A stretch of 64,000 nucleotides of DNA from Phallus indusiatus (GCA_027605045.1 JAQFWX010000003.1:2480001-2544000); one strand, 5' to 3'; positions 36,901 to 47,786 are shown, counted from the stretch's first letter. Notes: generated by a model not told the origin, from the letters alone. Made by a program: numbers and translations.

Positions 36901-38259
36901 CCGTTATTTGGGTAAAAGGTTTACGGAGATTGCATGCCTTCATTTCTCTGAGAATTGAAGCGTTGAAGATCGAGGCGCGCGCGCTGTTGCTTTATCGATA
37001 CTCACCAATGTTATCAAACACGGTCAGAATGTTTCAAATCAAGAGGGTTTCAAAATACAATTGTTGGCGTATTCTGGTTCTTTGCTTTCAGATGAGTTAT
37101 TTCAACTTTTGTGATAAACAAAGACATACCATGCTTCTTATTTGATCCATCGATTTGACTCGTTACTTTTCTAAATAAAGCTGAATTGAGTTTCAAGAAC
37201 AATGATTTGTTACTTAATTTCTATTGGAGAGTCCGGTGATCTACCGTGTTTTTATGTCCACGAGGCAGCTAACTCCAGCTTCAAATTTGACGGCTTCGAA
37301 GGTGAAGCTCAGGATAATTCCGATTGAAGTAAACACCCAAAAGTAGCTGTCATACTAACCACGTGTCGGACTGTCATCGCCATGATCGCCTTCTATTTTA
37401 TCTATAAAGCAAACTATTAGAAGTGTGTCAATTCAGTAAAATAGGACATGAGAAAACTTAAAAAAGTTATATTGAAACGAAACACGGACCGATTCTATGC
37501 TATTCTATGGCCATGACGATCCAGGACGATCCTCACGCACACAATTAAATTGGGAAACGTAACACTTGTACGACAAACGTCCCCGATCGTTCCATCTAAG
37601 AATTGCCTTGGCAATGATATCGCAATTTTTTCAGGAATCCAAACACACGTTGCTGCCTGTTAACCTCTGTTAACCTCGAGTTCGTAAAGGGCTTCAGATA
37701 GTTGACGGTGAGTAGCCCGCTGCCCATACTTAGAGAGATTATCTCGAACTCGCGCAGTAGAAAAATCTGTAGCTGCGGCGGTTTCCCTAAAACATTTTAG
37801 GGAAAGACTAGAATAGTTTTATTTTTGATAAAACCGAAGAAGAATAAAGCCGACAATTGTTTGAGCAAGAGATAGACACCGAGGAAAGGCCGCGAACAAC
37901 GTCAAAACTTAGTTACGTAATTCGGCACATTCCGGCACTCGTAGACGCCAGGTACCGCTGATTTTGGTTTTCACTCATCTCTGTCCTTCAGACTCCTTCA
38001 GTCTTCCCTAATATTTCAGAATACTTTTTTTGCGATTCTCAGATCCATACAGATATGCGATAATGCGCGTCGTGAATTCCGTCGGTTTACGCAGTTGAAA
38101 GAAGCCCGCTCGGCGTCACGATAAAGCACGGTCTAACATGGCCTGGTAAGGCCGAAAACCCCACATTCACCCATTAACCATGTTGAATCTGATAATGGAC
38201 GACTATTTAAATTGCAAATTCCCGCGATCTTTTTAGGATTACCAGTCTTAACGTTTACG
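30937..38259. other. 7.3-kb region without a recognisable gene
   Basis: All open frames are short (about 100 residues or less) and none joins into a splice-consistent, family-like protein. The left end (30937-31100) is the transporter 5' flank. One minus-strand frame at 33092-33334 has fairly protein-like text (KLKFSYHHDSDIVVTLLPNL) but starts at GTG and shows no neighbour exons. A dispersed repeat lies at about 34080-34420. Several ATG/TATA-rich palindromic stretches occur near 35.4 kb. No tRNA or rRNA gene was found by eye. Confidence 0.5.
34079..34420. repeat. Dispersed repeat R, copy 1
   Basis: Shares ordered blocks with 48893-49310: ctgaaagcc..ttctttcggaggt, gagattcgacaaaccgtcca, cacacgcgcg..gcgtc, tattattcccca, and gctgatgaattc/gctgaagaattcc. 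Relative to copy 2 it lacks an interior stretch of about 130 bp and has about 40 extra bp after the first block. No coding capacity. Confidence 0.8.
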
Positions 38260-39659
38260 ATGTCTCAGAACGCTCACTATTCTGAATACGATCCCGACTG
38301 GGCGGCCGTAGAGCCTCATTTTCCAAAGGGATATGAGGTAGAATCCATACCTGATTATCGACAAAAGATATTAGATTTGAAAGCAAAGCTTCCTTTATTC
38401 CAAACGAAAGGCGGTGAGCTCTGCTGATGAATGCTAACATACTTATCGATACTGATGAATACTGCTCATCTTTTTCTTCTTCTCAAACTGACAGCTACGG
38501 AGGGATTAAAGGTTATTGAAACACACATCCCTGTTGAAAACGGCGAAATACGTCTGAAAGTCTTTATTCCTGATGCACAAGATGATGAGAAGGAAGGCTT
38601 TCCCCTTTTCCAATTCATACACAGCGGAGGTATATACAATTGTCGAAGCATATCCTATCAAAACTAATACCAAAACCAAATGACTGGAACAGGTTGGATA
38701 CAAGGCTCTGTTGATGATGAGGAGACAATGCTACGTAATTTAACCGTCAAATCCAGGATTACCTGTATTTGTGGCAACCAGCGTGTGGCACCAGAATATC
38801 CGTACCCCTTTGCGATTCACGACAGCGAGGCAGTGCTTAAATGGGTATTACCTATAATAACTGAACTCGACTAATTCATTAAATCAAATCATTTATATAA
38901 CAGGCTTTGAATAACGCGTCCGAATTATCAGTCAATGCGTCTAAAGGAGTTGTTGTTGGCGGGCTGTCTTCGGGTGCTAATATATCAGCAGCAATAGCCC
39001 ATAGAAGTTTGAAAGATCCGGATCTCAAAGTGCTCTCTGGACAGTTACTCGTGATGCCATGTCTTATATCACCTCATGCATATTCTCAGGCAGAGAAGTA
39101 AGTTCACATCCATTCATTATCATCAAAATATTTCTCTCTTCAACGTTACCCTCATAGATATAAGTCTGACCTTCTTTCATATGACCTAAACCAAGACGGA
39201 TATCTTCTGAGCCAAAACCAGTTGCTCAAATTTAGTGGTCAGACAATAACATTCCCTTGTTTTTCATTTCATTACTGAATCCATGCTTTAACGCTAGAGG
39301 CATATCACGGCAAAGACAACGCTGCCAACCCCGAAGTGTCGCCTTTACTTTATGATTCTTTCCAAGGTTTGCCACCAGCATACCTCCAAGCCGCCGGACG
39401 CGACTTGCTTCGAGATGAAGTAATACTATACGAAAGGCTATTGAGAGAAGCAGGCGTTCCCACTAAAATCGATGTGTAAGCTTTTTTAATCCCCCACTAG
39501 CAATGTCAATTGCTTGTTTGTAATCAACTCAACGGAATTCACAGGTATCCTGGTTGTCCGCATGGGTTTTATCTCGTTTTCCCACAATTCAAAGCTGCGG
39601 CGCGACGCCAGAAAGATTTCGAAGCCGGATTAGACTGGCTTCTTCATCGAACGGCGTGA
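38260..39659 (+). CDS. Alpha/beta-hydrolase (HSL type), paralogue 4
   Basis: Starts MSQNAHYSEYDPDWAAVEPH (ATG 38260-38262), giving with paralogue 5 a second subgroup of the window's hydrolases. Exons read VIETHIPVENGEIRLKVFIP, then FQFIHSGG / WIQGSVDDEE (oxyanion loop split by an intron), CGNQRVAPEYPYPFAIHDSE, elbow GGLSSGANISAAIAHRSLKD, HGKDNAANPEVSPLLYDSFQ, RDLLRDEVILYERLL (acid), YPGCPHGFYLVFPQF (His), ending DWLLHRTA and TGA at 39659. The oxyanion motif is HSGGW rather than YGGGF: His is present but the first Gly is Ser, which may alter activity. The gene converges on X at 40251-40736. Its last exon and 3' flank are present again, inverted, at 48.2-48.85 kb. Confidence 0.86.
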
Positions 39660-40740
39660 TGTTCAGACTGTTTCAGAGACAACCTCAAGTTGTCCTAGCC
39701 GTATCGCGTACAAGTATGTTTTCCGTTTGTACAGTCTGTTCAAGGTGTTAGCTACTCGCTGTATTCGTATATTTAATAGAGAGTCTCAATACAACTCCTA
39801 CTCATCTTCTCAAGAGCATAGAAACACAGTGATTGGCGCGGTACAGAAAAAAAAACTTGTGGAACCATCCAAGAGTAACTAGTTACTAGTTACCTCTTAT
39901 CATTGGCGTCAGACTATCTTTTTGTTCGGACAGTTCGCTATGTAGGGGACCATTACCCCGCTTTACGAGTTCCATCTGAATCATGGTCAAAATTCAAATA
40001 CTTAGATGTGGCGCGCGTACGTCATGCCTTGTTCATTCTCTAGCATTGCTTCGTTGCGGCTTCTTATGCATATGGATCTGTCAAAAGAAACCGTACACAA
40101 GCTCACAATATGGAGTTCAGGCGTGGAGGTCCCGAACTCTTGAATATCGGCTTATTTGAGCCCCTTCATGTTAGGTTTACGCATACTCATGTGTACATTG
40201 AATTCGATAACGACTACCGTAGATCTGATACAACGAGGATCTATTTATATTTACTCGAGGAACGATTTCGAGAACTCCTTCTTTGTCATAGCACCCTCCA
40301 ACCATCTCGGCTCTTCACCAAACATTTTAATCAGCTTCTCCATGATTTCCGGACTGGGTCGACGCCAGAAGTGTCTTTTTGAGCACGTGGAGCCTATCGT
40401 GATGAACTGGACACAGCGATCTTCGTCCACCACAATTGCTCTGTCTTCACAGAACTCGTCAGGTTTGCACAAAATACAATGAATGCCACTGAAGTCAAAG
40501 ATTAGCGCTAAACGATGGCATAAAGCGCCGCGATATAATTTCGGGGGAGGAAGTGTCATCGGGATTTTTAACAAGACTGAATGCATAATGCTGTGGGTGA
40601 CTGGCCAGCCGTAATGAAAGTAGCGATCGCTCTTTTCCCATCCCGAAGGAGGAAGTCCGTAGTCTGCAAGGCTTGGCTTAGACGGAACATCGTGTTCTTT
40701 GACAGAGATAGTTGCGGAGGATGACTGATTAGACATTTAA
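39540..40740. repeat. Inverted segmental duplication, arm 1
   Basis: Runs from the last exon of hydrolase paralogue 4 through its 3' flank and the whole of X copy 1. The same order occurs in reverse complement at 47785-48850. Shared flank words outside the genes include a gattggcgcggta stretch (39833 and, reversed, 48592), a cattggcgtc stretch, and a caaatac..gtggcgcg stretch. Confidence 0.85.
40251..40736 (-). CDS. Protein X, copy 1 (intact), unknown function
   Basis: Single-exon gene of 161 residues, ATG at 40736, stop at 40251. It is the only uninterrupted member of a five-copy family here. The N-terminus is Ser-rich and disordered (MSNQSSSATISVKEHDVPSK), followed by LADYGLPPSGWEKSDRYFHY and GWPVTHSIMHSVLLK, then a compact, Cys-containing core: ALIFDFSGIHCILCKPDEFC, EDRAIVVDEDRCVQFITIGS, TCSKRHFWRRPSPEIMEKLI, and KMFGEEPRWLEGAMTKKEF. 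Four of its Cys fall in a C-x2-C...C pattern, but copies vary at them, so metal binding is not certain. No signal peptide or membrane segment. A TATA-like gtatataagg lies about 63 bp upstream. It diverges from Y (41549). I do not recognise the family. Conservation of the core across the broken copies argues that it was once a coding gene under selection. Confidence 0.72.
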   Translation of the reverse strand: MSNQSSSATISVKEHDVPSKPSLADYGLPPSGWEKSDRYFHYGWPVTHSIMHSVLLKIPMTLPPPKLYRGALCHRLALIFDFSGIHCILCKPDEFCEDRAIVVDEDRCVQFITIGSTCSKRHFWRRPSPEIMEKLIKMFGEEPRWLEGAMTKKEFSKSFLE

Positions 40741-41548
40741 GCAAATTGGTTGAAGAGCGAGGCAGGTATGATAAGAAGGAAGAAGCAGGAGGAAGCACCT
40801 TATATACTACCGAAAGAGACAAGGACAACCAGCGCCACTGGTCACTTTTTTCATGTAACGATAGTCACGGTAACGTCACCGCGGATTGTTCAACTTGAAT
40901 ACGGGAAAAAAAATCATACCTGCAACGGTGGACACAGCGGCTATGTAGATTAAATTTGCCCAATGGTCAAAAATTGGCTTATTGTTATAAAAAAAAGCAG
41001 AATTTTGGGGCTCTCGCCGTGGTATGAAAGTTATTATGCTATGCAGATAATGCCAAGATAATGCTATTGTACAGATAACCCTATTTAGCTTTGGTTGGAC
41101 CTCGGTGAACTGATCCTGAAGGCCTGACGAACTACGGTCAATGGTCAACCCAGGCCGCCACTGTCCCGCCCAAGGACAATATTTAGGACAAAAGCGGAGG
41201 TTTCTTCAGGATCAGCTCCGAGGTTTAGGCCTTTAGGACTTTAACTGAGATGATTTTGTACAATAGGTAAATTAAAGCAACAATGTCGGTACAGTCCAGC
41301 CAGGGTCTGTGGTTTGTACCTTTAGTAATTGTTGCACTTGCAATCGCTAAACTTGAGCTAAATTGCCAATTTGGTCTGTCAATAGGTTAGTACAGTTCAA
41401 ATCTATCCATCGATTTCGATAAATGTATTTGGTAATCTGGATAAATCACTCAATTGTAAGGGTGACAATAACAAGTTCTAGTATAAAAGGCATATGTATA
41501 GACTCCCTCATCCTACACTGGAAATCCTCCAATAACGCTACATCCGTT
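40737..41548. promoter_or_regulatory. Bidirectional promoter region of X and Y
   Basis: 812 bp between two divergent ATGs. TATA-like sequences point both ways: tatatac at about 40801 (minus, for X) and tataaaa at 41482-41488 (plus, for Y). A related spacer separates the broken X and Y copies at 44125-44645, where the Y TATA box (gtataaaag near 44584) is kept. Confidence 0.6.
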
Positions 41549-42549
41549 ATGAATCAGAATCCACTCGACGATCTTATCATTCAATTCCTTCTTCGCTATG
41601 CCCTCGCTCAACGAAAGGAGAACGCATGGTACGGATATGTCAGCGTCCTGCTTACCCAGCAGTTGAACGACAATGGACAGCGTTGCGCTACAGCGGTTGT
41701 TCCACAGCTGGCTCTGAGCACAGAAATTGTTGATGAAGATGACGAAGATACCGATGAAGAAGATGAAGATTTATCAGTTATAGTCTGTCAATTCATTGAT
41801 TAAAGCGATTATATCACTTATAATAAATCTTGCCAATACAGCTTTCCTCCAGTCCGGACCAACTGAACTTGTTTTTACCATCTCCGAAGGCTCCTGTCCC
41901 CAAAACACACACGAATCGTTTCCGCGCTCAAAGTGTCTATTCAAATTCTTCAACTCAGCAATCCGTGTCGCAAGGGTCGATAAAGAAATTGCGGGGTTTT
42001 CTTTCGTCTCGTATTCCGGACTTCGTTCGACTTCGACTGTATAAGCAATATTTGACGTATCGCCTCGATTTACTGGTGGAGATCAAGAGGCTACCCCGCC
42101 ATAACAAGGACAGATTCCACCTCCAAACCTTGGCTGAGAGACAAATTTTTGATCAAGCACATCACGCTTTCAGCGCTGATCCTCGTTTAGCTGTCTTAGG
42201 GGGTATTTGTGGATTGGGTTATGAATGGATGTATACAGAAATAGAACGTCCGGAGGATCTTCGAAAAATATTCCAGAAAGATCCGACTTACGAACCCAGT
42301 TCTTCCCCTCGTACGAGTGACTCAGGTCCTAGCCAAGCTTCAAGTTCTCCTAATAGCAGCGAAAAACCGCCGTATCCACCAAACGACATAACGGAAGTCA
42401 CGGTTGTGCAAGAAGAATATTTATGTTTTTCAAGCTCAAAACTTGCTCAACACAAAAAATGGCTACAGATAGTTCGTAATCGTTTGGAAGTGCTGGATAG
42501 TTCTAGGTTAGCAGAGGAATACGGCACTGGAGCCCCGAAATTGGGATAA
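41549..42549 (+). CDS. Protein Y, copy 1 (intact), unknown function
   Basis: Two exons (41549-41776 and 41842-42549) joined across a 65-bp intron give 311 residues. The start is MNQNPLDDLIIQFLLRYALA; an acidic run EIVDEDDEDTDEEDEDLS ends exon 1 and SSSPDQLNLFLPSPK opens exon 2. The middle is basic and helical: SIKKLRGFLSSRIPDFVRLR, LYKQYLTYRLDLLVEIKRLP. Then come RQIFDQAHHAFSADPRLAVL, GGICGLGYEWMYTEIERPED, a Ser/Pro-rich linker, and a last helical part KLAQHKKWLQIVRNRLEVLD. No targeting signal and no domain that I recognise. The splice sites are supported by the second copy (44646-45275), which has the same donor and acceptor. It diverges from X with a shared spacer, suggesting co-regulation; that is inference. 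Confidence 0.72.
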
Positions 42550-43018
42550 ACTAGGAGGCGGTGTCGCTCTTATTTTGTATCACTTTATGAACAATGAACG
42601 TAAAGGCAATCAAATAGAAAGCAATATAACACTCGAATTTTTTATTAACGAACAATTATGGTCAATTTGTCTTGTGACTAGAAGAGGTCTGCTGCATTCA
42701 TCTGTTCAATATAATCTTGGGCAATTCCCGAGTTCATAGTACATACGCATTGGTGATGATGCGGGTTGCGAATCCCGTGGATCTTGTTTAGTATGCGCCT
42801 ACACAGGAAAAGGAAGACATTACCCGAGCACTTGTTGTCCAACGCCAAAATTCAATGAAATTTCTGACTGTCTTTGATAATAATTACAACCCATCGTGCT
42901 CGACTCAGCAAGTAATTCTTATAAATGATCGCGCAAGGATCGGGGTGAAAGATTCTAGAGTCTAGATTGTGTACAGGTAACAGTACGAACAGTGCCTCAA
43001 GGAAATATTTACTAAGAT
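42550..43018. other. Intergenic between amplified units
   Basis: No gene seen; likely 3' flank of Y. Confidence 0.5.
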
Positions 43019-43118
43019 ATGAAATTACTTAATATGCTTCGCATTTTCCAGCAATGCCTTTGAACTTTGTGTGGCGCGCGTTGCGCCTTCTCATTCTCTA
43101 ATACTGCTTTGCTTGTGC

Positions 43119-43463
43119 TTGTGAGGGAGCGTAGCTCCCTACGCGTGCTTGCTTAGCGCTCGTCGGAGTCTATTTTTGCTCATCCTTTGTTCGCGTCCAC
43201 TTCGTGGACACTCCTTTCTTTCGTCATTCCTATGCTGTTCCTTTATCTTTCCTTCCTTTCTTTGTTTCTTCCTTTATGTTATGCCTCATTTATTTGACTT
43301 AGTCTACATGTATTTAACCCCTCCTCATTTTCATATAGATCATCGTATTAATTCCAGCTGTCAGGCTTAGGCCTTCACTTGAGATTTAGTGGTCATTTCC
43401 CTCTCGCGATTTTATCGATTCACTGACGTCTTTTGCTGTTAGCGCAGTACGCCGTCTTATATT
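43119..43463. mobile_element. About 345-bp insertion in the X copy 2 flank, possible retroelement fragment
   Basis: The flanks match the other units on both sides (gcttgtgc left, gtcaaaagaaa right), where only about 10 bp (atatggatct) separate them. The extra DNA starts near a small hairpin (gggagcgtagctccc), is T/C-rich in the middle, and has no TIR or clear target duplication. It could be a SINE or a 5'-truncated non-LTR fragment. Confidence 0.5.
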
Positions 43464-43639
43464 TGTCAAAAGAAACCATGCATGTGCTCACGATATAGAT
43501 TTCAGCGTGAACGCCTCGAGCTCTTGAACATCGGCTTATTTGAGGCCAATGAATGTTAGGTTTACGCGTATTCATATATACATTGAATTCAATATTGATG
43601 TAGTACTGTAGATCCGATACAAAGAGGATCTATTTATAT

Positions 43640-44124
43640 CTACTCAAGAAAAGATTTCGAGAACTTCTTTTTCGTCATAGCACCCCCTAACCATCTTGGC
43701 TTTTCACCGAACAATTCAATCAGCTTCTCCATGATTTCCGGGCTGGGTCGACGCCAGAAGTGTCTTTTTGAGCACGTGGAACCAATCGTGATGAACTGGA
43801 CACAGTGTTCTCCACCCACCACAATTACTCTGCCTTCACGGAACTTATCAGGTTTGCACAAAATACAATGGACGCCTCTGAAGTCAAAGATTAGTTCTAA
43901 AGGTGGCATAAAGCGCCGCAATATGATGTCGGACGAGGAAGTTTGATCGGGATTTTTAGCAGGACTGAATGCATGATATCGTAAGTGACCGGCTAGCCGT
44001 AATGAAAATGGCAATCGCTCTTTTCCCATTCCGGAGGAGGAAGTCCGTAGTCTGCAAGGCGTGGCTTGGATGGAACATCGTGTTCTTTGACAGGGTTAGT
44101 TGCGGAGGATGATTGATTAGGCAT
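43640..44124 (-). pseudogene. Protein X, copy 2, broken
   Basis: Full-length homologue of X (ATG at 44124, stop at 43640). The Trp codon after HFHYG is TAG, and a one-base deletion in the stretch corresponding to ALCHRLALIF shifts the frame. Downstream text is still clearly X-like (DFRGVHCILCKPDKF, FWRRPSPEIMEKLIELFGEK) in another frame. Confidence 0.88.
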
Positions 44125-44645
44125 TTAAGCAAATTGGTTGAGAACGAGGCGTGTATGATAAGAAAAAGGAGGAGGCAAGAAGAAGCAGTGAAGCACCTTA
44201 TATACTGTCGCATCCTGTCACTTTTTCTTGTTATGATAGTCACGGGAACGTCGTCGCGCATTGTACATCAGCGGTTAAGTCCCTATGAACACCAGAATAT
44301 AAAAAATTAAGCGTTATTATTATGTCACGCTTGTTAGCGAGATACCGACTTTGCGGCAGGGACCAAAGCGTGCGGGTACTGAATCGCTTAGTGTGAAATA
44401 CACTCGTAGATCGAGCAACTGGGGCCTGTACTTTTAGTGATTGTTGCACTTGCAATCTCTGAACTTGAGCAACATTGCCAATGTGGCTGTCAATAGATTA
44501 GTACAGTCAAAAATATATCCAACGATATTGATTTGATATTGATTAATTGATTGTAAGGGCAACAATAACTGAACATAAGCTGTTGTATAAAAGGCATATG
44601 TCTATGCATCCTTCACTGGCAATCTTTCAATAACGCTACATCTGT

Positions 44646-45275
44646 ATGAATCAGAATCCACTTGACGATATTATTGTAGCGTCGGGACTCTATATATACA
44701 CTAGACATTACGTAATAGACTTGAGCTTTTCGTCTCCACCATCATGTGCCCCATCTTGTGTCCTATCTAGTGTCTCCCTTTCTTTCTTCCAACAATTATT
44801 ATCCAATTCCTTCTTCGTTATGTCATCGCTCAACGAAAGGAGAATGCATGGTACGGATATGTCAACGTCCTGCTTACCCAGCAGTTGAACGACAATGGAC
44901 AGTGATTGTTCCACAGCTGGCTCTGAGCACAGAAATTGTCGATGAAGATTCATCAGTTATAGTCCGTCAATTCATTGATTAAAGCGATTATATCACTTAT
45001 AATAAATCTTGCCAATACAGCTTTCCTCCAGTCCGGACCAACTGTTTTTACCATCTCCGAAGGCTCCTGTTTCCCAAGCACATATGAATCGTTTCCGCTC
45101 TCAAAGTGTCTATTCAAATTCTCCAATTCAGCAATCTGTGTCACAAGGGCCGATAAAGAAATTGCGGGGTTTTCTTTCGTCTCGTATTCCAAACTTCGTT
45201 CGACTTCGACTGTATAAGCAATATTTGACGTATCGCCTCGATTTACTAGTGGAGATAAGGAGGCTACCCCGCAAT
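44646..45275 (+). pseudogene. Protein Y, copy 2, broken and truncated
   Basis: Starts like Y (MNQNPLDDI) but is interrupted after about 9 codons by a ~125-bp insertion (about 44676-44802) that shifts the frame. A deletion after NDNGQ puts a TGA in the original frame. The intron donor and acceptor and exon 2 start (LSSSPDQLFLPSPKAP) are kept; homology stops at RLPR (45275), where the next repeat unit begins. The last two thirds of exon 2 are missing. Confidence 0.87.
44676..44802. mobile_element. About 125-bp insertion within Y copy 2
   Basis: Absent from Y copy 1 at the same codon. Left and right flanks both read attatt, a possible short target duplication. No TIR and no GT-AG boundaries, so it is not an intron. 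Origin unknown. Confidence 0.55.
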
Positions 45276-45567
45276 GAGCGCTTACGAAGATATGGAATTA
45301 ATCAATATGCTTCGCATTTTCCAGCGACGCCCATGAAAAAATGTGTGCGCGCGCTGCGCTTTCTCATTCTTTATCACTGCTTTGCTTGTGCATATGGATC
45401 TGTCAAAAGAAATCATGCATGAACTCATGATACAGTGTTCAGCGTGAACACCTCGAGCTCTTGAATATTAGCTTATTTGAGGCCATTCATGTTTACGCAT
45501 ACTCATGCACACATTGAAATTCAATATCAACTACCGTAGATCTGATACAACAAGAATTTATTCAGAT

Positions 45568-46049
45568 TTACTCGAGAAAAGATTTCGAGAACTTCTTCTT
45601 CATCATAGAACCCTCCAACCATCTTGGCTCTTCACCAAATAATTCAATCAGCTTCTCCATGACTTCGGGGCTGGGTCGACGCCAAAAGTGTCTCCTTGAG
45701 CACGTGGAACCAATCGTGATGAACTGGACACAGCGATCTCCACCCACCACAATTGCTCTGTCTTCGCAGAACTCGTCAGTCTTGCACAAAATACAATGGA
45801 CGCCTCTGAAGTCAAAGATTAGTTCTAAAAAGTGGCATAAAGCGCCGCGATATGATGTCGGATCGGGAAGTTTGATCGGGATTTTTAGCAGGATTGAATG
45901 CATTATATCGTGACCGGCCAGCCGTAATGAAAATAGTGATCGCTCTTTTCCCATCCTGAAGGAGGAAGTCCGTAGTCTGCAAGGTTTGGCTTGGATGGAA
46001 TGTCGTTTTCTTTGACGGAAGTAGTTGCGGAAGATGGTTGGGCAGACAT
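45568..46049 (-). pseudogene. Protein X, copy 3, broken
   Basis: ATG at 46049 (MSAQPSSATTSVKENDIPSK) reads to GWPVTI and a stop, because a small deletion removes part of the THSIMHS stretch. The remaining two thirds, from IMHSILLKIPIKLPDPTSY to KFSKSFLE, stay open in another frame to the normal stop at 45568. A single lesion is enough to explain the break, so it is younger or better preserved than copy 2. Confidence 0.86.
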
Positions 46050-46178
46050 TTGGAGCGAATCGGTTGAAGAAAGAAACAGATATGAAGTAAAAAGGAGCAG
46101 GAGTAAGCTCTTTATATATACTACCGAAAGGGACAAGGAAGTACAAGGACAAGTCGCGCCGCGGCACGTGCCATCGTT

Positions 46179-46202
46179 TTATGTACACGTACGTGTACAT
46201 AA
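46179..46202. repeat. Perfect 24-bp palindrome upstream of X copy 3
   Basis: ttatgtacacgt followed by its exact reverse complement, centred at 46190/46191, in the region where other X copies have only catgtaacgatag. It lies about 130 bp upstream of the ATG of X copy 3. Confidence 0.9.
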
Positions 46203-46343
46203 CGATAGTCACGGTAACGTTGCCACATTACGCTATTTATGTCAGGTATACGCGAAAAGGCAGGAAGTCAAGTGTATGATTCACGTGTCCATCAATTCGA
46301 TATCGTCTACTATAAATTCGATCCTGTGAGGATCTATTTATAT

Positions 46344-46828
46344 TTACTCAAGGAATGATGTCGAGAACTCCTTCTTTGTCATAGCATCTTCCAACCACCT
46401 TGGCTTTTCACCAAACATTTCAATCAGTTTCTCCATGACTTCCCGGCTGGTCGACGCCAAAAGTATCTTGTTGAGCACGTACAACCAATCGTAATGAACT
46501 GGACACAACGTTCTCCGTCCGCCATAATTGTTCTGTCTTGGCAGAACTCGTCAGGCAAGCACAAAATACAATTGATGCCATTGTAGTCAAAGATTAGTTC
46601 TAAACGATGACATAGGGTGCCGCGATATGATTTCGGAGAAGGGAGCGTCATCGGGATTTTTAAGAAGGCTGAATGCATGATGCGGTGGGTGACTGGCCGG
46701 CCGTAATGAAAATGGCAATCACTCTTTTCCCATCCCGGAGGAGGAAGTCCGTAGTCTGCAAGACGCGGCTTGGATGGAAAATCGTGTTCTTTGACGGAAG
46801 TAGTTGCGGAAGATGGTTGAGTAGGCAT
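46344..46828 (-). pseudogene. Protein X, copy 4, frameshifted near the end
   Basis: Opens MPTQPSSATTSVKEHDFPSK and stays X-like for about 125 residues (FDYNGINCILCLPDEFCQDR, FITIGCTCSTRYFWRRP). A one-base deletion just after RRP then leads to a stop at 46424; the lost tail (EVMEKLIEMFGEKPRWLEDA) is still readable in another frame. It may still make a protein with a short altered tail, so decay is partial. Confidence 0.8.
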
Positions 46829-46974
46829 TCGGAGCAAAATAGTTAGAAAGCGAGGCAGTAGGAGGGAGTAGGAGGAAGCACCTTATATACTACAGAAACG
46901 GACAACCCCAGCGCCACCCGCAACTTTTTTTCAAAGTCAAGTAACGATATTCACGGTACCGTCACCTCGGATAA

Positions 46975-47620
46975 TATTAGCCGTTATGAGCGCCGAGCGG
47001 GGAGTGATAATATCAATGGCCACTCATTCCCAGATATATGTATTGTCAACTGGACATATATCGATATTGAAGATTTACGTGTCGTATATGTTAAAGATTT
47101 GGTCTAGACAAATCACGTCCAGTAGCAGTGTAAAAGTCCAAAAGACTTTTACACGAGAACTTCAAGAACAAAGGATATCACACAAAGATGAGTGCAGATG
47201 GTCTTCGTTTAAGAAGCTAAAGAATAAAATATCTACATCTCGAGCTTATATACCTAAAATAAAGATTATCTAATTACTTAGATAAAGAGAAAACATAAGC
47301 AATCGTTCGGAAACGATTTGTAAGAAGACGAAATAAAAGATAATATTAGAAACGAGTCCGAGGTCCCCGACTCGGACGTCTCGGACAGATATAGAGAGTC
47401 CAGACTCTTACAAGCAGTCACTTATAGCCAGAATACAGCGTAACATCGAGGTGTGCGTCCACGCAAACTGTAAACATGATAAATTTACTAATCAGCGGTG
47501 TTAGTAATAGCAATGGGGCGTACCTAGCAGTTCTGGCAATCAAAGGGTCATGTCATCGTAATAAGCCATACATCAAGGTAGTTTATTGACTCAACGACTT
47601 TCAGACTGTCTAGTTTAGAG
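46975..47620. other. Unexplained AT-rich segment between X copies 4 and 5
   Basis: Not shared with the other X units. It holds an 11-bp perfect hairpin (47128-47154) and several A-rich runs. A TG...CA bounded stretch (about 47089-47412) resembles a solo LTR but has no target duplication. No gene seen. Confidence 0.45.
47128..47154. repeat. Perfect hairpin, 11-bp stem, 5-nt loop
   Basis: gtgtaaaagtc, loop caaaa, then the exact reverse complement gacttttacac. No gene context. Confidence 0.85.
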
Positions 47621-47786
47621 TTGCTCACTGGTTAATACAAAAAGATGACGCAAAAAGGTTACACGCGTGACGCGGCGCGGCTTGTCCTTGAACTTGCTTG
47701 TCCCTTTGAGTAATATTTATGTAAGGTGTTTCCTCCTGCTCCCACTCTGCTTCGTATCTGCCTCGTTCTTCAACCAATTTGCTTAG

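Larger units (their letters stand above)
43019..45280. repeat. Second, decayed copy of the X-Y unit
   Basis: Begins with an aatatgcttcgcattttcca stretch that occurs again at about 45305, where the next unit starts and truncates Y copy 2. Contains X copy 2 (minus), the divergent spacer and Y copy 2 (plus), in the same order as 40.0-42.55 kb. Confidence 0.85.

Noticed and set aside
40568..40828. Second open frame overlapping X copy 1
   Set aside because: An out-of-frame shadow of X with no conservation of its own across the copies.
47089..47412. Possible solo LTR
   Set aside because: TG...CA ends and slight terminal similarity, but no target-site duplication, partner LTR or primer-binding site; kept only as an unexplained segment.
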